Shown here one piece after another: positions 9,663 through 18,267 of a stretch of DNA of 64,000 nucleotides (positions are counted from its first letter, which is position 1; each line of letters begins with the position of its first letter). The stretch is from Hyphomonadaceae bacterium. Its GTDB lineage: Bacteria > Pseudomonadota > Alphaproteobacteria > Caulobacterales > Hyphomonadaceae. A program made the translations under genes and the position numbers. The stretch is taken from contig JAUYPV010000009.1 of the NCBI GenBank assembly GCA_030697555.1, positions 1 through 64,000 on the forward strand, in the 5' to 3' direction. Under the pieces are notes generated by a model, which had not been told where the DNA came from, made no database searches, and saw nothing but the letters and a program-made list of their open reading frames with translations.

Positions 9663-10364
9663 TCAGCTCGTGAGTTCGTCCAGCCGCCGGTAGAAGAACG
9701 TCTCGACGTGCTCGCTGCGGAGATGTTTCGCGTTGCATTCGACTTCGAAGCGGTCGTCGCGAATGAACGAGCAGGTCAAGGTCCACTGGCCGACGATCGT
9801 CGTCTTGAAGTCGTCTTCCATCGTCTTGGGGTTCTGTCCGGCCCGCCTGTCGGCGTCGCGGTAGAACTGGTGGAGATCGCCGCCGCCCTTGTCGGCCGGC
9901 GAGATCTTCAGGGCCTGGTCGTTGGACTCCCAGACCCGCGCCTTGTCGACGCCGAACTCGGCCGCCGTGTAATCGTAGCGATAGAGGCCCTGCCGCGCGT
10001 CCCACACCATGAGTTCGGTGTGCTGGGTCTGGATCTTGTAGAAAGGATAGGCGCTGGTGAAATCGTAGTTGGGCGAAACGTCGAACGATTTGGTCGACTG
10101 CTCGAGCAGGTATTGCCCCGCCGCGCCCGTCACCTTGTTGCCGACGACGTCCATGACGCCATCGCTTTGATAAAACGGGGAATAAGTCGCGAAGCGGCCC
10201 GGCTTGAAATACGTCTCGTAATCGGCGCGGCTGAAGACGCGCGGTTTCTGGCGTTGCGCCTCGGCAACACCAGCAAACACAGTGAGCAAACATACTGCAA
10301 TCGACAGCCCGAGGGCCTGTCCGATCTCCACGCGCAGCGTCATCCTGTGTATGAAACGAGTCAT
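9663..10364 (-). CDS. Hypothetical exported protein
   Basis: Not recognised. 233 aa with a hydrophobic N-terminal segment ending AGVAEAQ, consistent with a signal peptide; translation may start at the first Met or at MTLRVEIGQ seven codons later. The mature part has many aromatic and charged residues (YETYFKPGRFATYSPFYQ) and two Cys residues near the C terminus (LTCSFIRDDRFEVECNAK). No enzyme motif is visible. It reads in the same direction as the exported protein gene at 9130-9567, with a gap of about 95 bp. Confidence 0.7.
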   Translation of the reverse strand: MTRFIHRMTLRVEIGQALGLSIAVCLLTVFAGVAEAQRQKPRVFSRADYETYFKPGRFATYSPFYQSDGVMDVVGNKVTGAAGQYLLEQSTKSFDVSPNYDFTSAYPFYKIQTQHTELMVWDARQGLYRYDYTAAEFGVDKARVWESNDQALKISPADKGGGDLHQFYRDADRRAGQNPKTMEDDFKTTIVGQWTLTCSFIRDDRFEVECNAKHLRSEHVETFFYRRLDELTS

Positions 10365-10485
10365 CCCGTTATCTGGGTATCATACGCGTTCAGGTTGGCG
10401 AAACGGGCGCACATCCTGGGCAGTGATGGGAACCGGCCCGCGCCCTTACGCGTAGGTCAGTTTGGTGAAGACCGGGGAAGACCCT

Positions 10486-10674
10486 ATGCGGAAACATGCC
10501 AGGCAAACCGCCTTATCGCTAGGCGATGTGGTCGTGCTGATTTTCGGCGCAGCGATGCTGATCGCGCCATTCGTCGTCTCGCTCATTACCAATTTCGGAC
10601 GCCCGGGCGTGCGCGGCCAGGCCTGGCGCCAGAAGCGCGCCCGCGCGCCGATGCGCCGTTCGGCGGCCGCGTAG
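10486..10674 (+). CDS. Small single-span membrane protein, hypothetical
   Basis: The longer ORF-track start at 10462 is a TTG; the ATG at 10486, preceded by GGGGAAG, fits better and gives about 62 aa. The product has one hydrophobic segment (VVVLIFGAAMLIAPFVVSLI) between a basic N terminus (MRKHARQ) and a very basic C terminus (RQKRARAPMRRS). Function unknown. Confidence is moderate because of the small size. Confidence 0.5.
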   Translation: MRKHARQTALSLGDVVVLIFGAAMLIAPFVVSLITNFGRPGVRGQAWRQKRARAPMRRSAAA

Positions 10675-10883
10675 AGCGAATTGCGATCAGACTGGGTCGC
10701 GACCCGTTTCGGGTCTGATGGGTGTGTCCTGCACCACGCCCGCCACATTCCCTGCGAACGATCCGATGAGATCACCGAGTTCGCCCCGAGCTTACGGTCG
10801 GCTATCGCCGAGGATCGGCTCGCGTTCAATGCCGAGGGAGCCGGGCGCCAAGTTCTGTTCGGCGCGCAAGAGGCCGCCATTCA

Positions 10884-11909
10884 TCAGACGTCCGGTTGGC
10901 GCGCGGAAGCGTCTCCGGAAACTTGAACCACCACCTTGCCGCGCGAACGTCCGGACTCCACCCGATCCATCGCCGCGGGCGTCTCGTCGAAACTGAACAC
11001 ACGGTCGATTACCGGACGGATCGCGCCGGCATCGACCAGCTTCGCGATCTCAGCAAGTTGCGCACCGTCCGCGCGCATCAACAGAAAGGAATAGTCAACG
11101 CCTCGCTTCCTGGCTTTGCCGCGGATGCCGGAACTCAGGAGCCGGAATAGTTGACGGACGACCCAGCTCGCGCCGATCTCGCGAGCGAAAGCAGGATCAG
11201 GTGGGCCGGAGATCGAGATGAGCTTGCCCCCGGGCTTGAGCACCGACAGGGATTGCTTGAGCGCGTCTGAGCCGAGCGAATGCAGGACGACGTCGTAACC
11301 GCTCAGCCTCTTGGCGAAATCGTCCTTGCGATAATCGATGACAACGTCCGCACCGAGGCTCCTGACCAAATCGATGTTAGCCGCGCCCGCGGTCGTCGCG
11401 ACTGTCGCACCCAGATGCTTGGCCAGCTGGATGGCGATCGTGCCGACGCCGCCCGAACCGGCATGGATCAGCACTTTCTGCCCCGGTTTCACCTGTGCGC
11501 GCTCCACCAGCACCTGCCACGCGGTAAGCGCGACGAGCGGCAGTGCGGCGGCATCGGTCATGCTGAGGCTGACAGGCTTGAGCGCCAGGTCGGCTTCGGC
11601 GATGGCGATGCGCTCAGCGAACGTTCCAATCCGGTCCTTGTCGGGGTGGGCATAGACCTCATCGCCGATCTTGAAGCGCCGCACACTGGCGCCAACCGCC
11701 ACCACCGCGCCAGCCAGATCGCTGCCGAGAATCAACGGCATCTTATAGGGCAGGATCGCCTTGAATTCCCCGTCGCGCAGCTTCAGATCGATCGGATTGA
11801 CGCTCGCCGCCGCGATCGCGACCACCACGTCGCTCGAACCTGGCGCCGGATCGGGAACCTCACGCGCCGTGAACTCGCCTTTGTACCTGTCGATGACGAA
11901 CGCCTTCAC
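10884..11909 (-). CDS. NADP-dependent MDR oxidoreductase (quinone reductase / zinc-free alcohol dehydrogenase type)
   Basis: 341 aa from a GTG start at 11909. The ORF track begins at 12002, but GGAGGTAGTT sits right before this GTG and MKAFVIDRYKGEF is the normal family N terminus. The GroES-like domain (DVVVAIAAASVNPIDLKLRDG, SDLAGAVVAVGASV) precedes the NADPH-binding motif VLIHAGSGGVGTIAIQLAKHLGA. The structural-zinc cysteines of true alcohol dehydrogenases are absent, as in quinone oxidoreductases. It is the last gene of the HxlR-headed minus-strand cassette, 20 bp after the thioesterase gene. It probably reduces a quinone or enone, but the substrate is unknown. Confidence 0.9.
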   Translation of the reverse strand: MKAFVIDRYKGEFTAREVPDPAPGSSDVVVAIAAASVNPIDLKLRDGEFKAILPYKMPLILGSDLAGAVVAVGASVRRFKIGDEVYAHPDKDRIGTFAERIAIAEADLALKPVSLSMTDAAALPLVALTAWQVLVERAQVKPGQKVLIHAGSGGVGTIAIQLAKHLGATVATTAGAANIDLVRSLGADVVIDYRKDDFAKRLSGYDVVLHSLGSDALKQSLSVLKPGGKLISISGPPDPAFAREIGASWVVRQLFRLLSSGIRGKARKRGVDYSFLLMRADGAQLAEIAKLVDAGAIRPVIDRVFSFDETPAAMDRVESGRSRGKVVVQVSGDASARQPDV

Positions 11910-11929
11910 AACTACCTCCGAATGCCCCT

Positions 11930-12403
11930 TCAGGCTTGTAAGAAGCCGCCGGAACGAGGCTCGACATCGAACACGAGCGGCGTTGACGTCGCTGTTGCAC
12001 ACAAGCGTCCTTCGCCGTCGTGGAGCGTCGCTTCTGCGAATGCCACACGGCGTCCGACCGAAATCGCACGACCTACGGCGCGGACAGTCCCGCTGTGCTC
12101 GCTAAGGGCACGCAGGTACGACACCTTCAATTCGAGTGACGTATGTCCGCGGTTGACGCCCAGTTCGGAGTGGACCGCGATACCGCAGACGGTGTCGAGC
12201 AGCGTAGCGGCATAGCCACCGTGCACCGATCCGTGGGGATTGTAGACGCTGCGATCGGGGGCGCCCTCAAGTACTACATGTCCGCGCTCGACCTGGACCA
12301 GAGTGAAACCAAGCTTCTCGCCCATGGGGGCCCTGCGACCGCCCGCAACCATCGCCTGTACCTGCTGGAGTCCATCTGGCGCGTCTTCGGGATCGTAAGC
12401 CAT
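11930..12403 (-). CDS. PaaI-type hotdog-fold thioesterase
   Basis: A cytoplasmic acyl-CoA thioesterase-like protein of 157 aa. The hotdog signature is clear: NPHGSVHGGYAATLLDTVCG on the central helix (HGG..A..LD), then GHTSLELKVSYLRAL and VGRRVAFAEATLHDGEGRLCATATST. Related proteins hydrolyse aromatic or hydroxyphenylacetyl-CoA esters. It starts 5 bp after the SDR stop, so it belongs to the same transcript. The context suggests release of a CoA-bound intermediate in whatever pathway the cassette serves. Confidence 0.88.
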   Translation of the reverse strand: MAYDPEDAPDGLQQVQAMVAGGRRAPMGEKLGFTLVQVERGHVVLEGAPDRSVYNPHGSVHGGYAATLLDTVCGIAVHSELGVNRGHTSLELKVSYLRALSEHSGTVRAVGRAISVGRRVAFAEATLHDGEGRLCATATSTPLVFDVEPRSGGFLQA

Positions 12404-12408
12404 AGCGA

Positions 12409-13110
12409 CTACCAGGTTTCATGAAAGGGTCGAACCTCGGCGAGGAACGACCAGGCATCCCGCGGCTGGTGCGCGAGATGATGGACTTCGTCCGCGATCG
12501 ATGCGGGCGAGATGAAGAAGTCGTCCGGGGCGTTCGGCAGGCGCTGGCGCTGCCACGGCACGTCGATCACCGCGTCAATGACCAGATAGGCGACATGCAC
12601 GCCCTTCGGTCCCAGGTCGCGCGCTAGAGATTCTGCAAGGATGCGCTGGGCGGCCTTCGTCGGCGCAAACCCTGCGAATGCGGCGCGCCCACGCTGCGCC
12701 GAGGTGTTTCCGGTGACGATCAGGGCGCCCCCTCCCGCCGCGATCATCTGGGGCGCCGTCAGCCGCGCCAGGTGGAACAGCGCCATCGTGTTGATCTCGA
12801 AGTTGCGCTGGAGCACTTCTGCCTCAACCTGCATGAATGTTCCGAACGCGCCGCCCACAGCATTGTGGACGACGACTTTGGGAGCGCCGACTTTTGCAAT
12901 CGCGCGCTCCAGCGCAGCGGCATCGGCTACGTCGCACGGCACAGCGATCGAATCCGGTATCTCCTTCTCCAGCGCAGCGAGCCGGCCCGCATCGCGGGCC
13001 AGCATCGCCACGCGATAGCCGCTTTCGGCGAAGCGGCGCGCGACCGCGGCGCCAGTGCCCGGGCCGACACCGGTGACGAGGGCGAGCGGCTTGGACGTGG
13101 GACTTGTCAT
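12409..13110 (-). CDS. SDR family oxidoreductase
   Basis: A short-chain dehydrogenase of 233 aa. Cofactor motif ALVTGVGPGTGAAVARRFAESG lies near the N terminus. The NAG-like motif is modified to VVHNAVGG. The catalytic YxxxK tyrosine is not present in the expected form: the region reads SAQRGRAAFAGFAPTKAAQRI, with Phe where Tyr is usual but the Lys retained. This change may mean altered or lost activity. The ATG start overlaps the isomerase stop by 4 bp (ATGA). Confidence 0.88.
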   Translation of the reverse strand: MTSPTSKPLALVTGVGPGTGAAVARRFAESGYRVAMLARDAGRLAALEKEIPDSIAVPCDVADAAALERAIAKVGAPKVVVHNAVGGAFGTFMQVEAEVLQRNFEINTMALFHLARLTAPQMIAAGGGALIVTGNTSAQRGRAAFAGFAPTKAAQRILAESLARDLGPKGVHVAYLVIDAVIDVPWQRQRLPNAPDDFFISPASIADEVHHLAHQPRDAWSFLAEVRPFHETW

Positions 13111-13700
13111 GCTGCTTCCTCCAGGCGCGCAAGTTCCTCGCGCACGAAATCGAGACGGTCGTTGCCGAAGAACATTGCGGCGCCGACGAAGACAGTCGGC
13201 GAGCCGAACACGCCGCGTTCGGCCGCTTCGTCGGTGTTGATGTCGAGCTGGGCCACCACGTCGGACGCATCGATCCGCGCGGCGACGACGGCAGGGTCGA
13301 GGCCCGCTGCCGCGATTGCGGCAAGGATGTCGCCCGTCGTCGCGAGCGTCTTCCCCTCACTCCAGCAGGCGCGGTACAGTGCCAGCGTGATGGCGGCCGC
13401 CTCCGCGGGCGAACCCGCAGCCAGCACTGCGCGCGAGCAGGCATCGCCATCGTTGTCGCGCATGTTCGACGGGTTGAGCGTGAAGCCGTATCGTCTGGCC
13501 CAGCGCGCCAGGTCCACGCGCGCGTATCGACCCTTCGCGGCGCAGGTGATTGTGGTCGGCACGTTGCCGACCTTCTCCATGACCTTGAGGATACTCATCG
13601 GCCGAAGGGCGATATCGACATCCATCTCACGCAACTGGGTGAAGGCCAGATAGCTGTAGGGACTGCGGAAGTCGTAGAAGAGTTCAATTCGCTGGGTCAT
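13107..13700 (-). CDS. 2-hydroxychromene-2-carboxylate isomerase-like protein (DsbA/kappa GST fold)
   Basis: 197 aa from the ATG at 13700; the longer ORF-track start is rejected because AGGAGCACCCAA precedes this ATG and MTQRIELFYDFRSPYSYLA is the family N terminus. The Ser in FRSPYS is the glutathione-interacting position of the thioredoxin-like fold, and the C-terminal motif RGVFGSPTVFVGAAMFFGND is characteristic. Characterised HCCA isomerases act with glutathione in naphthalene and related aromatic degradation. The ATGA overlaps on both sides (HxlR stop, SDR start) show tight translational coupling. The substrate here is unknown. Confidence 0.88.
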   Translation of the reverse strand: MTQRIELFYDFRSPYSYLAFTQLREMDVDIALRPMSILKVMEKVGNVPTTITCAAKGRYARVDLARWARRYGFTLNPSNMRDNDGDACSRAVLAAGSPAEAAAITLALYRACWSEGKTLATTGDILAAIAAAGLDPAVVAARIDASDVVAQLDINTDEAAERGVFGSPTVFVGAAMFFGNDRLDFVREELARLEEAA

Positions 13701-14200
13701 TTGGGTGCTCCTGTGCTGTCGTCGGCGAGAAGGCGGCGTATGGCGTCGTCGGCGCCGGGACCCGGGCGCAACTGGATGCGGTCGAGAGACACCGCCTTGC
13801 TCGTTTCGGCATCGACCAGCGCGAGGACCACCGGCCGGCCGGTTTTGCGATCGACTAACTCCACCGTGGGTTGGCCGAAGCCGCTCGCGTCCCAACGGTC
13901 GCCCCATTCGCGCAGCGCGGTGCTGACCTTCCACAAGTCGCGGCCCTTCACAGTCAGACGATACTCGTCTCGTGGCGGGCGCTTCTGGTAGCGGACGCGC
14001 TCGGCAATGCCTTTCGCCTCCAGGTGCTTCAGGCGCGCGGCGAGCGTTGCGGCGGGAATGCCAGTGCTGACGCGCAGCTCGTCATAACGACGCAGACCCA
14101 GCGACAGGTCGCGGATCACCAGAATCGACCAGCGATCCCCGATCAGTTCCAGCGCCCCCGCGATCGAGCAGCGCATTCCGGAGAAGGATTTTGGTTTCAT
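13697..14200 (-). CDS. HxlR-family winged-helix transcriptional regulator
   Basis: A DNA-binding regulator of 167 aa. Family hallmarks are visible: SFSGMRCSIAGALELIGDRW with the conserved Cys that in some members senses thiols or aldehydes, then LVIRDLSLGLRRYDEL, the recognition-helix region IPAATLAARLKHLEAKGI, and the wing YQKRPPRDEYRLTVKGRDLW. An extra C-terminal part of about 60 residues extends past the usual 110-120 aa. It is the first gene of a five-gene minus-strand cassette and overlaps the isomerase by 4 bp, so it probably controls its own operon. Confidence 0.92.
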   Translation of the reverse strand: MKPKSFSGMRCSIAGALELIGDRWSILVIRDLSLGLRRYDELRVSTGIPAATLAARLKHLEAKGIAERVRYQKRPPRDEYRLTVKGRDLWKVSTALREWGDRWDASGFGQPTVELVDRKTGRPVVLALVDAETSKAVSLDRIQLRPGPGADDAIRRLLADDSTGAPK

Positions 14201-14281
14201 GGCCTGATGGTCTCCTTCGCTTTGCCCGACTGCGCGCTCAAGTTTCTCAGCCGCGCCTTCGCGTAGCGTGACCTTGAAGCG

Positions 14282-15649
14282 CTATTTCACCAACGCCTTG
14301 TAAACGAGCCGGGGTGCGTCGCCGTCGCCGCCCATAGCGACACCACTTGGACCGGCAGGTCCGCGGCGTTGGATCAGACCGACAAACGAGATCTTGTTCG
14401 CGGGATCGATCCAGTACCATGCACCTTCGATGCTGAAGTGGCTGAACGAACCTTCAGGTTGAGCGGTGGTCTCTGTAGGCCCGTCGAGGGAAACCCTGCC
14501 GCCGTAGCCGAAGCCGTATCCGTCACCACCAAACACACCTTTGAGGTTGCCGATGTGATTCTGCGTCATGAAGGCGACGGTCTCAGGCTTCAGAATGCGC
14601 TGGCCGCCAAGCTCGCCCTTGTTGAGCAGCATCTGGGTGAAGCGCACGAAGTCATGCAGCGTCGAATAGAGGCCGCTGGCGCCACCGCCACCCGACTCGA
14701 AATTGCTGTACCTCTTGAAAGGATCATCTGCAGCCGAATTTCCCTGATCCGGCAGAACCATCAGCGAGCCGGTTGCCGGGTTGCGGGTATAGACGGTAGC
14801 CACACGCGGACGATCAGCTTCGTCCAGCCAGAAGCCGGTGTCCTTCATAGCCAGCGGCGCAAAAATGTTCTGTTCGAAGTACTCGCCGAGCCTTTTGCCC
14901 GAGATTCTTTCGATGATGACGCCCTGCAGATCGACTGCAATTGAATAATTCCAGCGCTTGCCTGGCTCAACAACCAACGGGATGCCAGCCACCAGATCGA
15001 CAAGCGCCTGCATATCCTTGGCGTGTCCCGCGTCCCTCTCCATGAAGGCGCGCTCTACGGCGTTGGTGAGCGTAAGTCCGTATCCGAAGCCAGCCGTGTG
15101 CGTCATCAACTCGTTCATAGTCGGCGTGCGCGAGACCGGAACAGGGTTGTCGAGAGTGTCGTTCGAGCTTGCGATCTTGAGGTTGGCGAGCTCGGGCAGG
15201 AATTTTGTGATGGGGTCTTCGGGCTTCCACTTGCCCTGTTCCCACAGCTGCATCATCGCAACAGCGGTAATCGTCTTGCCGGTCGAGCGGATGCGAAAGA
15301 GCGTATCTTCCTGCATCGGTCGGCCGCCCAGGGACTGGTTGCCGTGGAACTTCAGAGCCGCGACTTCACCGTCCTTCACCAGTGCGTAGCTGATCCCGGC
15401 GAGTTCGCCCTTGTCGACGGCCTGCTTCAAGCGGGCGTCAAGCGCCTGCAGGCCTTCCGCCCTAAATCCAAGCCTCGTTGGGTCCACGACAGCGGCGACG
15501 GGCCATGCCGGACTATCGGCGGGTTTGGCAGCAGCTACCGGTGACCCGTCCGCTGCAGGCGGCGCAGCGTGGCCGCAGGCCGCCAGGATCGCGAAGGATG
15601 CCGCTGCAAGGAGCCACCGCGATCTCACCTGAAAGGACTGCTTGGACAT
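14282..15649 (-). CDS. Serine hydrolase of the beta-lactamase (class C / esterase) fold, lipoprotein
   Basis: 455 aa from the ATG at 15649 (GGAGACACCTCA upstream), rather than the ORF-track start at 15745. The N terminus MSKQSFQVRSRWLLAAASFA runs into lipobox LAAC with Cys25, so the enzyme is probably membrane-anchored on the periplasmic side. The active-site SxxK is S122-T-G-K125 in FRIRSTGKTITAVAMMQLWE. The second motif, KRWNYSIAVDLQGVIIERIS, has YSI in place of the class C YxN, a variant seen in EstB-like esterases. The substrate may be an ester or peptide, and true beta-lactamase activity is doubtful. It is divergent from the alpha/beta hydrolase gene. Confidence 0.9.
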   Translation of the reverse strand: MSKQSFQVRSRWLLAAASFAILAACGHAAPPAADGSPVAAAKPADSPAWPVAAVVDPTRLGFRAEGLQALDARLKQAVDKGELAGISYALVKDGEVAALKFHGNQSLGGRPMQEDTLFRIRSTGKTITAVAMMQLWEQGKWKPEDPITKFLPELANLKIASSNDTLDNPVPVSRTPTMNELMTHTAGFGYGLTLTNAVERAFMERDAGHAKDMQALVDLVAGIPLVVEPGKRWNYSIAVDLQGVIIERISGKRLGEYFEQNIFAPLAMKDTGFWLDEADRPRVATVYTRNPATGSLMVLPDQGNSAADDPFKRYSNFESGGGGASGLYSTLHDFVRFTQMLLNKGELGGQRILKPETVAFMTQNHIGNLKGVFGGDGYGFGYGGRVSLDGPTETTAQPEGSFSHFSIEGAWYWIDPANKISFVGLIQRRGPAGPSGVAMGGDGDAPRLVYKALVK

Positions 15650-15836
15650 TGAGGTGTCTCCATTTGTTGTCGCTGGTGACCAAGCAGGCGGGGCCACGCC
15701 GCGCGCGCAGGATTCTTGGCTTCGTCGCTTCTCAACTTTAGTCACTTCAGTGATTGAAGTATCTCAGCGAAGCCCAATATGCAAGAGGCCGCGCTGCGGC
15801 AGAGCGCCTTCGCATCCACACTTCGGAGTGATCGAG

Positions 15837-16682
15837 ATGACAGACGTCCACGCCACCGCCTTCAAGGACGCGCCGACCCGCCACATCGAGGTGGAAGGCT
15901 GCCGGTTCGCCTATCGCGACCTAGGTCCGCGGACCGGGGCGCCCGTGATCCTGCTCAACCACCTGGGCGCGACTCTCGACAATTATGATCCGCGTGTGGT
16001 GGACGGACTGGCGGCGAAACACCGCGTGATCGCATTCGACAATCGAGGTGTCGGCGCCTCTGGCGGCAAGACGCCAGCCACTGTCGCGGCGATGGCACTC
16101 GACGCGGTCGCCTTCATCCGCGCGATGGGCTTCGACACTGTCGACCTGCTGGGCTTCTCGCTCGGCGGCTTCATCGCACAGGAGATCGTGCTGGCCGAGC
16201 CGCAGCTCGTGCGACGACTGATCCTGACGGGGACCGGACCGGCCGGCGGCGCGGGAATCGACAGGGTGACCGGCCTGACGATACGCGCGGTGCTGAAGGG
16301 CGCGCTGATGCTTAAGGACCCCAAGTACTATCTGTTCTTCACGAAGACCGCGAACGGGCGCCGGGCCGCCGAGGCGTTTCTTGAGCGGCTGAAGGAGCGC
16401 ACGAGCGATCGCGACAGCCCGATGGCGATCCGCTCGTTCCGCGCACAGCTGAAAGCGATCCACGCGTGGGGAACACAGGCGCCGCAGGATTTGGGAGCCA
16501 TCAAACAGCCGACGTTTGTCGCGAACGGCGACGACGACCTCATGGTGCCTACCGCCAATACGGTCGATCTGGCGCGGCGCATCCCGGGAGCGAGGCTCAC
16601 GATCTACGAAGATGCGGGCCATGGCGGCATATTCCAGCACCACCGAGCCTTCGTCGACGAAGTGGCCGCCTTCCTCGCCTGA
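15837..16682 (+). CDS. Alpha/beta-fold hydrolase
   Basis: 281 aa starting at the ATG at 15837 (MTDVHATAFKDAP), with GGAG upstream; the ORF-track extension to 15642 is not supported. The nucleophile elbow is GFSLGG (Ser108), with oxyanion-side motif LLNHLGATLDNY and DNRGVGAS. The acid is in VANGDDDLMVPTANT and the catalytic His in YEDAGHGGIFQH. It resembles the 3-oxoadipate enol-lactonase / haloperoxidase group, but substrate cannot be assigned. It is divergent from the lipoprotein serine hydrolase gene, with a shared region of about 190 bp. Confidence 0.9.
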   Translation: MTDVHATAFKDAPTRHIEVEGCRFAYRDLGPRTGAPVILLNHLGATLDNYDPRVVDGLAAKHRVIAFDNRGVGASGGKTPATVAAMALDAVAFIRAMGFDTVDLLGFSLGGFIAQEIVLAEPQLVRRLILTGTGPAGGAGIDRVTGLTIRAVLKGALMLKDPKYYLFFTKTANGRRAAEAFLERLKERTSDRDSPMAIRSFRAQLKAIHAWGTQAPQDLGAIKQPTFVANGDDDLMVPTANTVDLARRIPGARLTIYEDAGHGGIFQHHRAFVDEVAAFLA

Positions 16683-16830
16683 CGAGTGCATCACGCGCCG
16701 AAGCCGGTCACTCACCTTTCTGGGATCACGCCCGTCTCCGAAAACTCCGTTTGAGAAGCCTGCGACTCGCGTGCCCGCTAGGCGGAGGCGAGGCCAAGGC
16801 CGTTGCGGTCTGGGTCGTTGAAAAGGCGAC

Positions 16831-17559
16831 CTAGGCCTTCAGCGCATCGAACCAGTCGTCCAGCGCACGGGCTTCCGCTCGGACGCGGTTGGCGAAGCGG
16901 GCGGCTTCGGCGTCTTCGCCCCATTTTTCGGCCTGGAAAGTTTCGTCGATGCGCGAGGTCTCGAACGCTTCGGCGGCGGTGATGCGGCGGCGTTCGACGG
17001 CGAGGCCGAGGATCGCCGACCCGAGCAGCGCGATGGCATGGACGAGCGCGGTAAGGCGCCAGTCATCCAGCGCGGCGGCGTGGGCGCGGGCGGCTTCGGC
17101 GGATTGCCGGGGCTGGGCGACGGGCATGATGCCTTCGACCGCGACAAGCCGGACGCCCAGCTCCTTCTCGGCCCAGGCGCGCAGCGGCGCCCAGGCGGCT
17201 TCCTGTCGGGCGCGCAGCGCGGCGGGATTGTCCGCGAGGTGACAAACGAGATCGGTCTGCGTGTAGCGCGCGACTTCGGCGGCGAGTTCGGTGCGGGTCT
17301 GCGGGGCGCGATCGATCGCGACGTTGGCGAGGCGGGTGTTGAACATCGAGAGCAAGTCGATACGCTCAGCCTGCCTGCGCCATTCATCGGCGATGATGCC
17401 GGCGAGCTTTCCGGTGGGCAGGAGCAGCGGATGTTTTTCCGGCGTGCGCAAGAGGCGGCTGTCGAGCTTCACGGTCCAGCCGCCGGGTTCCTGCATAATG
17501 GCGACGTCGGTGTAGAAGCGCCTCGGCCGCGTGTCGATTTCGCCTTTTGGGCTGACCAT
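16831..17559 (-). CDS. ATP12-family chaperone for F1-ATPase assembly
   Basis: 242 aa homologous to mitochondrial ATP12/ATPAF2, which binds the F1 alpha subunit during assembly; the family is restricted to alphaproteobacteria and mitochondria. Recognisable stretches are RRFYTDVAIMQEPGGWTVKL, LLLPTGKLAGIIADEWRRQ, RLANVAIDRAPQTRTELAAE, the segment TDLVCHLADNPAALRARQEAAW, and LVHAIALLGSAILGLAV. Its start overlaps the HAD gene stop by one base (TGATG). It is the last gene of the rarA-to-ATP12 run. Confidence 0.93.
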   Translation of the reverse strand: MVSPKGEIDTRPRRFYTDVAIMQEPGGWTVKLDSRLLRTPEKHPLLLPTGKLAGIIADEWRRQAERIDLLSMFNTRLANVAIDRAPQTRTELAAEVARYTQTDLVCHLADNPAALRARQEAAWAPLRAWAEKELGVRLVAVEGIMPVAQPRQSAEAARAHAAALDDWRLTALVHAIALLGSAILGLAVERRRITAAEAFETSRIDETFQAEKWGEDAEAARFANRVRAEARALDDWFDALKA

Positions 17560-18227
17560 CAGCGAATCTCCCTGCCGAGCGCGGCAAGCGACTGGGTGAG
17601 CGAAGCATAGTCGTGGTGAAGTTCGTGGGCACCGGCTTCTTGCAGTTCGACTGGCTCCGCAAAGCCCCAGCAGACGCCGAGCGCGCGGACGTTGGCGGCG
17701 CGGGCCATGATCATGTCGTGCGTGGCGTCGCCGATGACGACGGTGCGCGTGGGGCAGACGCCGGTGAGGCGCAGGTTTTCCAGGACCATGAATGGGTCGG
17801 GTTTGCCGGGGCCGTCCTCGGCGCAGACGCTGGCATGGAACAGGCGCTCAAGTTCGTGCATGCGCAGGATATTACCGACGCCGCGCCGCGACTTGCCGGT
17901 GGCGACGCCGAGCTTCCAGCCTTCGCCATGGAGCTGTTCGAGGAGATCGAGCGCGCCGGCGTAGAGCGGTTCGCGGCCATGTTCGGTTTCGCGGAGGATG
18001 ATGAAGGCCTCGACATAGGCCTTCTCGAGTTCGGCAAGGATGTCGTCCGGCGCGTCGGGCTCAAGCGTGGCGAAGGCCTGGCGGAGGCCGAGGCCGATCA
18101 CCCTGCGGATGCGGTCGTAGCCGGGATCGGGCAAGCCAGAGCGGTCGTAGGCGTGCAGCATGGCGTCGTGAATGATGCGGCGGCTGTCGACCAGCGTTCC
18201 ATCGATGTCGAAGATGGCGAGCTTCAT
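17559..18227 (-). CDS. HAD superfamily hydrolase, phosphoglycolate phosphatase-like
   Basis: 222 aa. HAD motif I is FDIDGTLVDS at the N terminus, motif II GVATGKSRRGV, motif III lysine in GPGKPDPFMVLE, and motif IV VVIGDATHDMIMARAA. The helical cap between motifs I and II is of the Gph type. It probably dephosphorylates a small sugar phosphate or 2-phosphoglycolate. The genomic position between a pseudouridine synthase and ATP12 is a recurrent alphaproteobacterial arrangement, as I recall it; no functional relation is established. Confidence 0.88.
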   Translation of the reverse strand: MKLAIFDIDGTLVDSRRIIHDAMLHAYDRSGLPDPGYDRIRRVIGLGLRQAFATLEPDAPDDILAELEKAYVEAFIILRETEHGREPLYAGALDLLEQLHGEGWKLGVATGKSRRGVGNILRMHELERLFHASVCAEDGPGKPDPFMVLENLRLTGVCPTRTVVIGDATHDMIMARAANVRALGVCWGFAEPVELQEAGAHELHHDYASLTQSLAALGREIR

Positions 18228-18267
18228 TGAGGGATGATGTCGAAAGGTGGGGTGGGGCGTGGGGCGC

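Noticed and set aside
13107-13934. 275-aa version of the HCCA-isomerase-like ORF
   Set aside because: The first 78 residues overlap HxlR in another frame; the ATG at 13700 has a ribosome-binding site and the family N terminus.
14282-15649. Antibiotic-resistance beta-lactamase
   Set aside because: The fold and SxxK are present, but the second motif is YSI and the layout matches EstB-like esterases/peptidases, so a resistance role is not supported.
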